Shown here one piece after another: positions 50,378-60,389 of a stretch of 64,000 nucleotides of DNA. Source of the stretch: Tigriopus japonicus (lineage: Eukaryota > Arthropoda > Copepoda > Harpacticoida > Harpacticidae); contig CM021316.1 in the NCBI GenBank assembly GCA_010645155.1, forward strand, positions 5,600,954-5,664,953. Direction: 5' to 3'. Below the pieces are notes generated by a model, which worked only from the letters and a program-made list of their open reading frames with translations, was not told the origin of the DNA and made no database searches. Every line of letters starts with the position of its first letter. The first letter of the stretch is position 1. The position numbers and the translations under genes are program-made.

Positions 50378-51957
50378 ATGGAAATCGAACCTGAATTTCC
50401 AAACAGTAACAAGAGGCGCTTGCCCAAAGGTACTAATAGTTGATCAATGTCTGAATGTATTTTTGTGACTGACGATTGATGTTGTATGATGAGGTTCCTT
50501 TCAGATTTCCATTGTGGGGAATGTCAATCAGTTTTTAGATATCGCAACAGCCTGCGAGTCCACAAGAAAATGGTAATATCGTGTAGAGCGAGGGATTTTT
50601 TTTTTCGCTTTGGAGCAGATATCCCAGACGTTTCATAGCAAAGGGTGGGTAGCTCATGGTTGACGCTCGGGATCGCCCACTGACGTTACTCCTCGAAACG
50701 TCTAGAATTTTTGCTCAACAGCAAAAAAAAATATTTCTGAGCGCTCTAGATATGGAATTTGAACGGACTTGAATTGAAGAAATCGCAAAGCTCTAAAAGA
50801 AACGTTCAAGGTTAGCAATAAAAAGCTCTAAAAGTCAACAAGCTGATAAGTCGTGACAGTTAGGTTATGTTCGGTTGTTGCTCATGTGAAGAAAAGAAAA
50901 GGCTCTTTCATCTTCTTGTTACTTGCACAACTCAAGTCCGTTCAAAGAAAGGTTGACCCTAGAAAAACGAGTCTAAATATCACAAACTTCCATGCTCGGA
51001 CCAAACCCATGAGCATTTGATTATCAAAGAGGTGTTCGAGTCCTTCGAAAGTGCCTTTGATTGGTTTCGAACCCGTGAATTGGACAAGATGTTCCGAGTT
51101 AAAAGATCCAAACCCGATAACTACTACACCTATTTTTGTCGCCATCGCACGTGTCAAAAAGATGAATCACGCCTACCAAAGATAAGACAAGTCAGATCAC
51201 TGCCGTTCTATCCTTGTAACGCCCAATTCACCATGTTTAAAGCGGTTATGTGTCAATGTCCCGAATCCGAACGCGATGGCATCGAATGCCTGAATCGAGC
51301 AACACGAATTCGGGTATACGGGTGCCTGACCCATTGCCATGAAATTGAGATCATCAATCAACGGATTTCTACAATCACCAAAAACTATGTGGTTGCCTTG
51401 CTCAGAGAAGGTATTCCCAAACGCAAGATAATGGAACGATATTGCCGGGAGAAAGTGGCCGACAATCCTGATCAACAACTCATCACCATGAATCATCTGA
51501 GAAACTGGGAAAAATTTCACATCAAGAGACCGAAAAAAACAATACTCCAGTCACCTTCGGAACCAAGCAACCCAATCTCCCAACCGTCGTTGGAACTGAG
51601 CCCAAAAATAATCCCCCAACCGATCTTGGAACCGAGCCCTAAAATAATCTCCCAACCGTTCTCCGAACCAAGAAATCCAATTCCGCAGCCGCCCTCAGAG
51701 TGGCGCCCCAAATTGGCCGATGTAAGTCATGAGAAAAACTTGAGATTTATTCAAAGGGTTAACAGAATGGAATTTATCATTTTTAGAATTTGATTGTCCG
51801 ACAAAAGAAGGCCCTTGAAATTGTATCTAATTGGCAGGCCCGATTGACCTCGACAGAGTTGTGTGACGGTATTGAGGCCCTCATTCAACATGTTGAAGCT
51901 TTCAAAGAACCCACTGATACAGCCAATCAAAATGCCGAAGCGGAGCCCCAAAGCTAA
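50378..51957 (+). CDS. C2H2 finger + Mutator/FAR1-like zinc-binding protein, paralogue A
   Basis: Four exons, 50378-50429, 50505-50572, 50963-51721 and 51787-51957, all in phase, give 349 residues. A short N terminus leads into one C2H2 finger (FHCGECQSVFRYRNSLRVHKK). EHLIIKEVFESFESAFDW and a Cys/His cluster follow: YFCRHRTC, YPCNAQF, CQCPES, then GCLTHCHE. This spacing, ending in HxH-type residues, resembles the WRKY-GCM/FLYWCH zinc module of Mutator-like transposases and FAR1-like proteins. NYVVALLREGIPKRKIMERY is the helical segment that usually follows. No DDE catalytic domain is present. A Pro-rich tandem repeat (about 180-235) and a C-terminal helix complete it. Function is unknown; DNA binding is inferred. 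AATAAA signals occur at 51972 and 52000. Confidence 0.8.
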
Positions 51958-53721
51958 AGAAGTTTAAATTTAATAAAAATGCCCGTGAATTGTGTACCAA
52001 ATAAAGGTATTTTTTACTGGGATTGTTGAATTAGATATATGATTGAAGATAACCCATTGTTTTGATTTGAACTAATAGAAATTTTGTTAAGAATGTTGAG
52101 TCTATGGGACATAATCATTCTATAATCATGACAAGACGTAAAAAATACAAAAATAGTAAAATGGGTGAGGTGCCATTTTCTGAAAAATAAGTAACTCCTA
52201 CTTGACCTCTGACAGCATTTCCAGTAATTATAATGACATTTTTAAGACCCTTCTGTTATCCTAAGAACCTAAAAATATTCCTAAGAATCTAAATATTCTT
52301 AGGAAGATCATTGCCTCTTTGCACCATGTATTTTTGGACACAACGAAATTCCGAGTCATTTCGTTTCTTCATTTATTTTCTACATTTCAAAATGTGTAGT
52401 AGTAGGGTTAATGACTGTAAAGCAACTTAAATCCTATTTTCAAATGATCTGATTCATTGTTTGCTTAATTTGATGGAAATTGGGCAAAAACTTTTATTCT
52501 TGACCTTAAGAAGTTATTTCTAAGGTATTTTAGTTTTTGAAAATCGTTGTTTGGTTCATGATGTCTATATACAATATGGGCGATGTTTGGGTTCTTGAAA
52601 ATCTTTATTTGAGCCATGCAGATAGTGCATGGAGCTGCGTAGACATTTAATTGGATAAGCCAGGAACCCCTGAAAGGGGTGGACACGAACTCCGATTTTT
52701 GAAAAAATGGTATGAGGCCGAGGCTATATTTTGACACAACGTCATTTATTCCTTATTAACGGCTAAAACTGTTGAACATGCGTCTTGAAAGAATTCACGC
52801 AAACTTCTTGTGTTAATATTTAAGGACCGGATGTTTTTCACCTTGATTTTAGTGGTCCCAGCACTCTTTTTACTCGTCTCATGACATTCAGCTCTCCAAA
52901 GGATTTTGGTCCTCGTAACAATGAGGAAAATACGTAGATGGAATCTTGCTTCACCCATTAGTCCAACTTCAGTGAAACAATGCTAAACAAAAGTATCTGT
53001 GGTGGTATCTGGAGTGTTACTTCTCTTCCATCGTCTTCAACACCTCCACAACGCAGGAACCATTTCCATAGGAAAATGAAAGAACAAGCAAGAATGATCT
53101 CATTTTGAAAGAAGATGGAGTCCAAGTCGGAGATGTTGTTGGCTATAACTATTGAAAGGCACTTTTGACGATTCTGGATCAGATCAGCCATCTGATCCGG
53201 ATTAGAATAGGAACAAAGGCAATCACAACGTCCTTGAGACAAAATGAGTGAAAAACATGAGGATTAAATCCTTGATTGTGGATTTGATTGCAAATTTTTC
53301 AAGTCTTGGAGCTCAAGAAGGTCAGGACCACGCAGGACTGGGGCTAAGGGTCCTTCAGGACCTGAGGATCCTGTCTTATCATTGCAGGGAAAGGCTCTAC
53401 AGGCTTGAAAAGGTTTGATTGATCTTCTTAGATCCCCTTGTCCAGGAATTAACAATCAGATTGAATGAAAAAAATCACACAATTCAATCTTGATGGGAGC
53501 ATTTCATTCTAAAGACTTTGAGAGGGTCCATGTAATCCGGGTCTGACAGTCTATGTCAGATCACCAATTTGGGCTGACTGACTCGAAAGGCAGATCAAAA
53601 TATTGAGCCCATCCATTGCTAGTAGGTCCACCTGATAGGTTTCAAAGTCATCTTAATTTGTTCTTCATTTGATCGAATTAGTGATGTTGAGGACTTCTTC
53701 TTTCTTTGCTCTATATGGACC
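51958..53721. other. Gene-poor stretch downstream of paralogue A
   Basis: No coding ORF is supported. A short hairpin, CCTAAGAATCTAAATATTCTTAGG, lies near 52280-52305. No larger element was recognised. Confidence 0.4.
51972..51977 (+). terminator. Polyadenylation signal of paralogue A
   Basis: AATAAA 15 nt after the stop codon; a second AATAAA at 52000-52005 is better placed for cleavage. Confidence 0.45.
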
Positions 53722-54221
53722 TTCCTCTTGAAAAGGGATTAAGAACCAACTTTCTCCCACATACTCTCACCCGGATCAAAACGGGGAGTTTTATCGCACT
53801 CATCCATCACACAACTTGAACAACTTAAGAATATCTTACCTGTCCTTATTATCCTGAACTAAAAGACAACCATACAAAAAAGGAAATTCGAAAAAGGACT
53901 ATCATTTATAGAACATTAAGTTATGCCAAGTTGACACAACCTATAACAACCTTGATTTCATACAAAGTTTGGCATGTGTTAATTAAGTTCAGGATAATAA
54001 CTTAAATATTGATGGATGAGTTCAATTGTAAGTTCAAAGATACTAATAAGACGTTCAACTCAGATAATAGATGGGCTCGGAAAAAAACGTTATTTTGTTG
54101 TTGATAATTCAAGTAATCGTAAGATATTTTTTGTTGTTCAAGTTGTGTATTGGATGTGCGTAAAGAAACTCCCCGTTTTGGTACGGGCGAAAGTTGGTTC
54201 TTTATCCTTTTTCACGAGGAA
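53722..54221. mobile_element. Foldback element with ~110-bp inverted arms
   Basis: The left arm (about 53722-53840) and the reverse complement of the right arm (about 54117-54221) share AAGAACCAACTTTC, AAAACGGGGAGTTT and CACAACTTGAACAAC in the same order. A second inner inverted pair, TTATTATCCTGAACT (53846-53860) and its exact complement (53986-54000), lies within the loop. There is no coding content. No target duplication was resolved. Confidence 0.6.
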
Positions 54222-54838
54222 TTTGCGCTCGGATTCAGGTCTATATTCGTTCTATTAGCTTTAGTTTGGGCTATCACTTCCAAAGGTTCTAGCACGTAAC
54301 CTAGTCATCAGATTTCATTTGATCACTTGACTGTCATATTGTAGAAAAGACACCTTGCGGGTTCATTCGCACTTGATGTCATCCATCAATTAATTATTCA
54401 CTCTTTCATTCACTCGTTCATGGCTGAACTTGGATGTCTTTGAAACACCAACATTGGACTGATTTTTGGGCATGGCGTTGACTTTTGCCAAGGCTAGGAC
54501 TTGGCTGGACCCGCTTGAAACACAGGGAATACCGATTGGCGCACTATCTTTTGGAATTTTGGTCGATTTCCGTTTGATTTTCCGCTCCCAACATGGTCGT
54601 TTGTATTTCTTGTTTACGAACAAACTTCTTGTTTGTCGGCCTCATACCGGAGGTTGCGTGACGGAGAAATTCCGCGAGTTCGTATCCAGTATTTATATAA
54701 GCACAGAGAGAAAAAGGTTGTTGATTTTGTGCTCCGTAGTGTTGCGCCGCCCTTTTCTGGTGATTCTGTTCTTTCCTGTTCTGCGCTCGATCAAATATTT
54801 AAAACGCTCAGTTGCTCCGCAACAAACGGTCGAGAATG

Positions 54839-55107
54839 TCTGGACAATAAAGCAAGAGAGGAATCTGATAGGTTGCGTAGTCGAATTCTCATAAAGTTCC
54901 GCCCCTTTACTATCACAGCGAGAAATCCACGGTTTTTTACTTGATTTCTTACAAATCCGTTTGGTCCCAAATCTCTTCCACATTGAATCCAATCTCAAAA
55001 ATCAGCTAAGCAGTTAACTTCAATATCCCAACAAACTGTAAACGTTCTGCTTTTATGTTTTCTGACCTACAAAAGCACATTCAAGTTGCAAAATGAATAC
55101 ATCAAAT
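54839..55107 (+). repeat. Left arm of a ~270-bp inverted repeat
   Basis: Starts TCTGGACAATAAAGCAAGAG and ends near ATACATCAAAT. Nearly identical in reverse complement to 55812-56078, with a few substitutions and short gaps. Long terminal inverted repeats of this size are typical of Mutator-like elements. Confidence 0.8.
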
Positions 55108-55127
55108 ATCATTTTTTGACATTTTAG

Positions 55128-55625
55128 AAACTTCTGCAAGCATTCCCATGTGTTAGCTGCGTTGGGGGTCACGGATTCTGCCAATGAGGAAAGTGGTAAA
55201 GCTGCAGATCAAGAAGTTGGAGATGTCATCGAAAGTTCAGCGGGCTTAAGAGCCATGACAGCAGTGGACATGGTCATCCAAAACGACAAAGACCAATCAG
55301 AGGTACAGTTGTACTGTTTTTACAGCATAACATATTTTCTAAAAATCATTGTTTTTAGGAAATTGATGTATCCCGTCTTGGACAAACAATGGAAGATCCA
55401 CACACCAAGCTGAGAGAAAAAGTTCAGGATATTCAAGACGTCATTAGCTCGGCAGACGTTGAACCAAAGTACAAGATGAGTTTGATCGAATCTGTGAAAT
55501 CTGCGATTGACAGAATTCCAAGTGTCAAGAATCCGTCAAGTTTTCCTGGTTTGGAAAGAAAAAGAACGCATCCAGTTCTGAATCGTTCGTTTTTCCCTTG
55601 CAAACGTAACAAGCCAACCAACTAA
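55128..55625 (+). pseudogene. Remnant of a SWIM-domain (Mutator-like) transposase gene, last two exons
   Basis: Exon 55128-55302 follows a good acceptor (CATTTTAG) and ends CAATCAGAG|GTACAG. Exon 55359-55625 follows GTTTTTAG and ends TAA. Both stay in phase, giving about 147 residues. The first starts NFCKHSHVLAALGV, the C-terminal half of a SWIM zinc finger (CxCxnCxH), whose first cysteines would be in a missing upstream exon. Downstream residues are acidic then basic (NRSFFPCKRNKPTN end). No start codon or N-terminal exon lies within the flanking inverted repeats, so it is either an internally deleted element or the end of a gene whose 5' part is lost. The SWIM assignment rests on a short motif. 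Confidence 0.5.
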
Positions 55626-55811
55626 CTCACCTTTGCTTATGTCTAGTAGTCTTATTTTTGCTTTAGTTTTGAACTTCCCACATTTAATTTCTTTTTATTT
55701 CAAGGCAAACGATATTTTCTCGACGTGTTTGTTTATTTTCATTGTACCTTTTTACGGGATCTATATTATGTTAAGATGGTTGAGAAAACCAATAAAAACG
55801 TTTGTTTGTCC

Positions 55812-56078
55812 ATTTGATGTATTTATTTTGCAACTTGAATGTGCTTTTGTAGGTCAGAAAACATAAAAGCAGAACGTTTACAGTTTGTTGGGATATTGAA
55901 GTTAGCTGCTTTGGTGATTTTTGAGATTGGATTCAATGTGGAAGAGATTTGGGACCAAACGGATTTGTAAGAAATCAAGTTAAAAACTGGATTTCTCGCT
56001 GTGATAGTAAAGGGGCGGAACTTTATGAGAATTCGACTACGCAACCTATCAGATTCATCTCTTGCTTTATTGTCCAGA
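55812..56078 (-). repeat. Right arm of the ~270-bp inverted repeat
   Basis: Reverse complement of the arm at 54839-55107, ending TATTGTCCAGA. It encloses, with its partner, the SWIM-domain remnant. The 9-bp flanks do not match, so a target duplication is not preserved or the outer boundaries are eroded. Confidence 0.8.
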
Positions 56079-56109
56079 GAAAAGGACAAGTTGTTTTTTC
56101 AAAAGAGGC

Positions 56110-56195
56110 GCAAGGCGCGAGAGCCCGTAAAAGTGCGCAAAAGGCACCCTAAAAAACGCAAAGTTTGCGCCAAAGCGTAAAATATGGAAGCACTG
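56110..56195. mobile_element. hAT-like terminal fragment ending GGAAGCACTG
   Basis: On the minus strand it starts CAGTGCTTCCATATTTTACGC and then has several GCGCAA/GCGTAAA motifs. It immediately abuts the inverted repeat. Another end of the same type (CAGTGCTTCCAGG on the minus strand) lies at 56699. No left-hand partner was found. Confidence 0.35.
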
Positions 56196-56269
56196 CGTCG
56201 ATCCTTTTAGAAATGCTTAGTTTTATTTTGTTTTTGTTTCTAAGAGAAATAGGCCAAAACTCGGAAAAT

Positions 56270-56413
56270 GTTTCTTATATCGAGATTGAGGAAAAATGGA
56301 AAATTTCTTACATCGAGAATACTTATGCAGTAAAATTTTGGTCACCACGGAAAAGTTTCTTATATCGCGAAAATTTCTTAAACTGAGATTTCTTATATCG
56401 AGATTCGACTGTA
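56270..56413. mobile_element. pogo/Tigger-like terminal fragment
   Basis: On the minus strand it begins TACAGTCGAATCTCGATATA, the kind of terminal repeat seen in pogo/Tigger elements (TA target). It carries four to five repeats of TTTCTTATATCGAGA-like sequence over 140 bp. Only one end is recognised, and no transposase. Confidence 0.45.
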
Positions 56414-56779
56414 TTTCTGTTATTTCCTTTTTTATTAAAGTAAATTACTGCGTTTTCTCTGAATTCTTTTTTTTACGATTGTAAAATTAGGAACCTTTTT
56501 TAAGTCCTTTTTCTTTATATTTTTCCAAAAATGCCTAAAAATCATAACATGTGCTTAGATTGGCGAGTTTTCCAAAAACTACGTTCTTGAAATCTGGTAT
56601 ATATCTGGCATATTCTGAGCCCCTAATCTGGCATATTTTCACCTTAACTGGGACAAGGGCGTTCTGGCATATTTTTCACCATGGGACCTGGAAGCACTGG
56701 TATGAACAGCTGATCTAAACAAAAATACAAAACCCCAAAACCTAATTCGCTTTTAGGGAATCCAAAAATTACAGACGGA

Positions 56780-57973
56780 ATGTCAAAATTAATATATACA
56801 GGTAACGCCTGAAGGTGGTTTGGGATTTCTTAATCATTGTTAAAGCACTCTGTTTATAAATTGTTAATAATAATGTTATTTCATTAAGAATTATAAAAAC
56901 TCTTGTCCACTTTCAGATTACCATTGCTCAAATTGTAAAGCGGTGTACGCCAAATTGGACGGTCTCCGATTTCATCAGAAGAATCCGCTAAGCCACAGAC
57001 CACCTTGCTCCGACTCCAATCATGAGCATCAGATGATTCAAGAGGTGTTCCAGTCCATGGAGCAAGCTTTTCAATGGGTTCAGGACCGTGAGCTGGACAG
57101 GATGTTCATTATCAAAACCAATAAGAAAAATCGGACTTATTTCGTATATAATTGCCGTCACAAGGAGAGGGGCAACAGAAACAAAAATCAGTCAACAGCA
57201 GAACAGGCGTCCCTGCCCATTACCCGAAAGAAGAGAACCGTCCCGTATTATCCGTGCACGGCCAAATTCATTATCAATAAGAGGGATTCATGTCAGTGTT
57301 CGGAATCCGAGAGGCAGGAGGGGGTCATTTGCCGAAACCGGCATCAAGTCGTGCAAGTGTATGGCTGCATGACCCATTGCCATGAATTAGAGGGCGTTAA
57401 TCAACGGATTTCACAAGTCTCGAAAAACTACATCATTGCCTTACTGCAAGCCGGTGTTCCCAAGTCCCAAGTTATGGAGCGATTTTCTCGAGACAATGTC
57501 ACTGAGAATATGGAGCATCAACTCATCACCATGGCTCACCTAAGAAACTGGGAAAATGCGTATGTGAAGAAACGGGGCGGTCCAACCTCTTCAAAGCTTA
57601 GTCAAGAAATGAACGTAAGTTCGTTGTTACTTTACCATTTCTTCTCGTTATTTTTCTAACTCGATATTTAAAAAAAAAAACTTTCGATGTCTTTCAGGAT
57701 AAAACTGCCAAGCGAAAGCGCGCTCTTGCTCTTGTGGCCGAATGGCAGACCCAATTAGCGTCCGACGAACCTTATGAAAATGTTTCATCTATCATTGAAC
57801 ACGTCGAACTTTTTAACAAGTCAATGTCAAACTTCACGGGCAATGCTCTTCCTGAAGCCAAGCCGAACTGTCCGAATACCCCGGTTGAATGCCAACTCAA
57901 ATCCAACCCAAGGAAGCGAAAGTTCAAGGGAAATAAGAAAGAAGAGACCACGGATTCCGAAGATTCATCTTGA
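56780..57973 (+). CDS. C2H2 finger + Mutator/FAR1-like zinc-binding protein, paralogue B
   Basis: Exons 56780-56801 (start MSKLIYT, least certain), 56917-57614 and 57698-57973, in phase, 331 residues. The layout equals paralogue A: C2H2 finger YHCSNCKAVYAKLDGLRFHQ, then CSDSNHEHQMIQEVFQSM. The Cys/His cluster is YNCRHKE, YPCTAKF, CQCSES and GCMTHCHELE. NYIIALLQAGVPKSQVMERF, LITMAHLRNWE and a C-terminal helix (KRALALVAEWQTQL) follow. A basic KRKFKGNKKEE tail could be a nuclear signal. Relative to A, the intron between the finger and the second zinc module is absent and the Pro-rich repeat is missing. There is no catalytic DDE domain. Function is unknown; likely a domesticated transposase-derived DNA-binding protein. 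AATAAA follows at 57995. Confidence 0.8.
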
Positions 57974-57994
57974 ATTGCTTCGTGTTGGTGTTCG

Positions 57995-58000
57995 AATAAA
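57995..58000 (+). terminator. Polyadenylation signal of paralogue B
   Basis: AATAAA 22 nt after the stop codon. Confidence 0.5.
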
Positions 58001-58463
58001 ATTATTCACAATCGTTTCTAATGCTCCAGAATTAGCCCAATTGAAAGTGTAAGCTTGTTAGCGCAGCCGAGAAATCTTTTTTGAAATCCTCACCCCATTT
58101 CATATCTCTAAGAGGGTCCTTTTACGGGTCTTAAGTTGAGCGAGAAAGTGGTTTTCATTTATCGGGGATAAATGCATTTTTTGTGAGGTTTACGTTGAGT
58201 AATTAAAACATTGAGATATTTTATGACCTTTTGTCGCTTGTAAACATTTCATGTTTAGCTTCGTGAAGTGATTTGGCTGAGCAAAAATTTGAGTTACTGA
58301 TCTTCCTTCTCAAGGTTTCCGTCACGCTGGCTGCTGTTGATGTCAACATAACCATGTGTCTTCTCGGATCGATCCGAATCTCCCTCGAATTCACCCATTT
58401 CAGCGTTTTAACATTTAAGTGCCAAGTGAGATACAAAGCTTTTTGAAGACGCCATCAGCGGAT

Positions 58464-60389
58464 ATGAAAGTCAAATACAAGGATTGGTCCCGTCACCCGG
58501 CTCATGAGAGTCTTCAAATTACACCGTGGATTTCGGATCAGGAATGGATGAGTGTGGCCGAATCCATTTTATGCCTGAAATCGGCCCATTGGTCCTGGGC
58601 TTTGCGAATCATTCAGCGATGGTCCAAAACCGTGGAACGTTTGCCTATGGGTAAACCGTAACACCCTAAAGGCGTATTTATGTTTCCTTTTTTAATCGCC
58701 GTTTTTTCAGGTGTGGAAATGACTTTGTACATCATGCCGATTCTCCTAGAAATAGATGATCACCGACCCACATCCGAGGCTGCTCAGTCCGTGTTGACTT
58801 TATCCATGGGTGGAGCTTTGAATCGAGTCCTCAATGTGCTATCACAATGGGCCGATCGACGTTTAGGTCTGACTCATTATCATGACATGGCACGAGTCTT
58901 GGGTTTGCCCGTGTGGATCGTAGACCTTCGCCACGAAACCACTCATGGTCGAATGCCCAATACCAGTCAATTGCTCCAAGGTCTTCAATGTGCCATGATT
59001 TGGACCCTGCGCAATTATTGGCAACCCGAATTCAACCATCTGTCCCAATCGATCAAGAAGAAAGATGACATTCGACATTCGCGTGAATATCAAAAGTTGC
59101 ATAAACTTTTGGATTGTTACGGTTACTTGCGACTCTACGCCATTTGGGGCACCGCTAATTTGGGTCAACTCAGAGAGCAAACAGAGTTGTACGAGCATGT
59201 GACAGAGTTGTGGGACCATTTTCATTTCCACAAACTAGGGCCCAAACGCCAACGCGTGACTCAAAGTATCGATGCGATCGGGGTGAAGGACGCCGTGATG
59301 AGAATCAAAGATGAACTGATTCGAGTTTTGTCCTCGACCGATGAGTTTAATCGAGATTTTGTGGCTGATGCCCTGGTTACCAGTCTAATTGAAGACGAGC
59401 TATTATTCCCTTCAAACGAAATGATGGACACTTTGAAAGAGACCGAGGACGACGATGAATCTCGTATCATGCCTAAGAACTTGGAAATGCAGTGGTGGGA
59501 TATTTTGAAGCTTCTTAGCCAATACCATCATATCACTTTATTGCTAGAACGCCTGATCCTATATGGGAGTTCAAAAGATATTTCTCCAAAACACTCAGCT
59601 CTGGCTCAAGCTTGGATTCGTTTGATTTGCTCGGAAAGTTCACATGTTGTTCTCCCTTCGAAAAAAGGCGAAAAATCAAGCAAAAAGAAGAAGAAACAAA
59701 AGAAAATAGTTCCTCAATTGCCAGACACAACCACGCAATTTGCATTACTTGACCTCAAGGTCGTTCAATCGAACCCGAAGTACAATGACATCGTAGACAC
59801 TTGTCTCATGGAACCAACTCCATTCATTTTGAGCGTGCTAAAATGCCTTCTGCGGCTCCGGACTCCAATGCTTTCCACTTCCACCGAGGCCAAAGTGATC
59901 CAACTGATGAAAATCCATTTAGGCCAATCTGTGGGGAACACGAACCTTCCCGCTAAGTACGAAATTATGAATCTAAATTCTTTAGCGAGTGTTGAAAACG
60001 GCCTTAGCGATGCTTGTTCCATGGATACTTCAGAGCAAAACAATGGGACTAAGACTTGGAGAAAAGCTGGCTCACGAATCGACTGGTCATCAATTCCCCT
60101 TGGCTTGATTCCTGGCCAAAAATTACTCGATTTAACAAAGGAAATTACATCTGATCGTCCTTCAAAGGCTGAATCTGACTCGATTTTAATCGATTTAGGA
60201 GCCGATGATGAGCAGATATCCGAGGTTCGAACCTTAGATTGGAATCAAATACTTTCACGATCTCAGACAGTCTCTTCTTCATCTAACCTTTCCAGTTCCG
60301 ATTGCAAGCCAATCTCTCCTTCAAACTGCGAAGAAGAAAATGTTCCTGCCTTTTACAGAAATCCCAAACGAAATGTTCCAATGAAATAG
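58464..60389 (+). CDS. LAS1L: LAS1-like ribosome biogenesis endoribonuclease
   Basis: Exon 1 is 58464-58650 and exon 2 is 58711-60389, joined in phase (ATGG|GTAAAC ... TTTCAG|GTGTGG), giving 621 residues. The ATG at 58464 (MKVKYKDW) is the first in frame; an upstream GTG was ignored. The N-terminal HEPN domain (about 20-200) contains LPVWIVDLRHETTH. Within it RHETTH at 136-141 is the RX4H catalytic motif of LAS1, which cleaves pre-rRNA in ITS2 with the NOL9/Grc3 kinase. The middle is helical, with a Lys-rich stretch (KKKKKQKK) at about 340. The C terminus has the LAS1L-type block LDLTKEITSDRP and an acidic Ser-rich tail. Length is somewhat below the roughly 734 residues of human. The gene begins 490 bp after paralogue B on the same strand. 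Confidence 0.9.

Noticed and set aside
54466..54894. 142-aa plus-strand ORF
   Set aside because: Overlaps the inverted-repeat arm and shows no domain; the reading frame is shared with repeat DNA, not with a gene.
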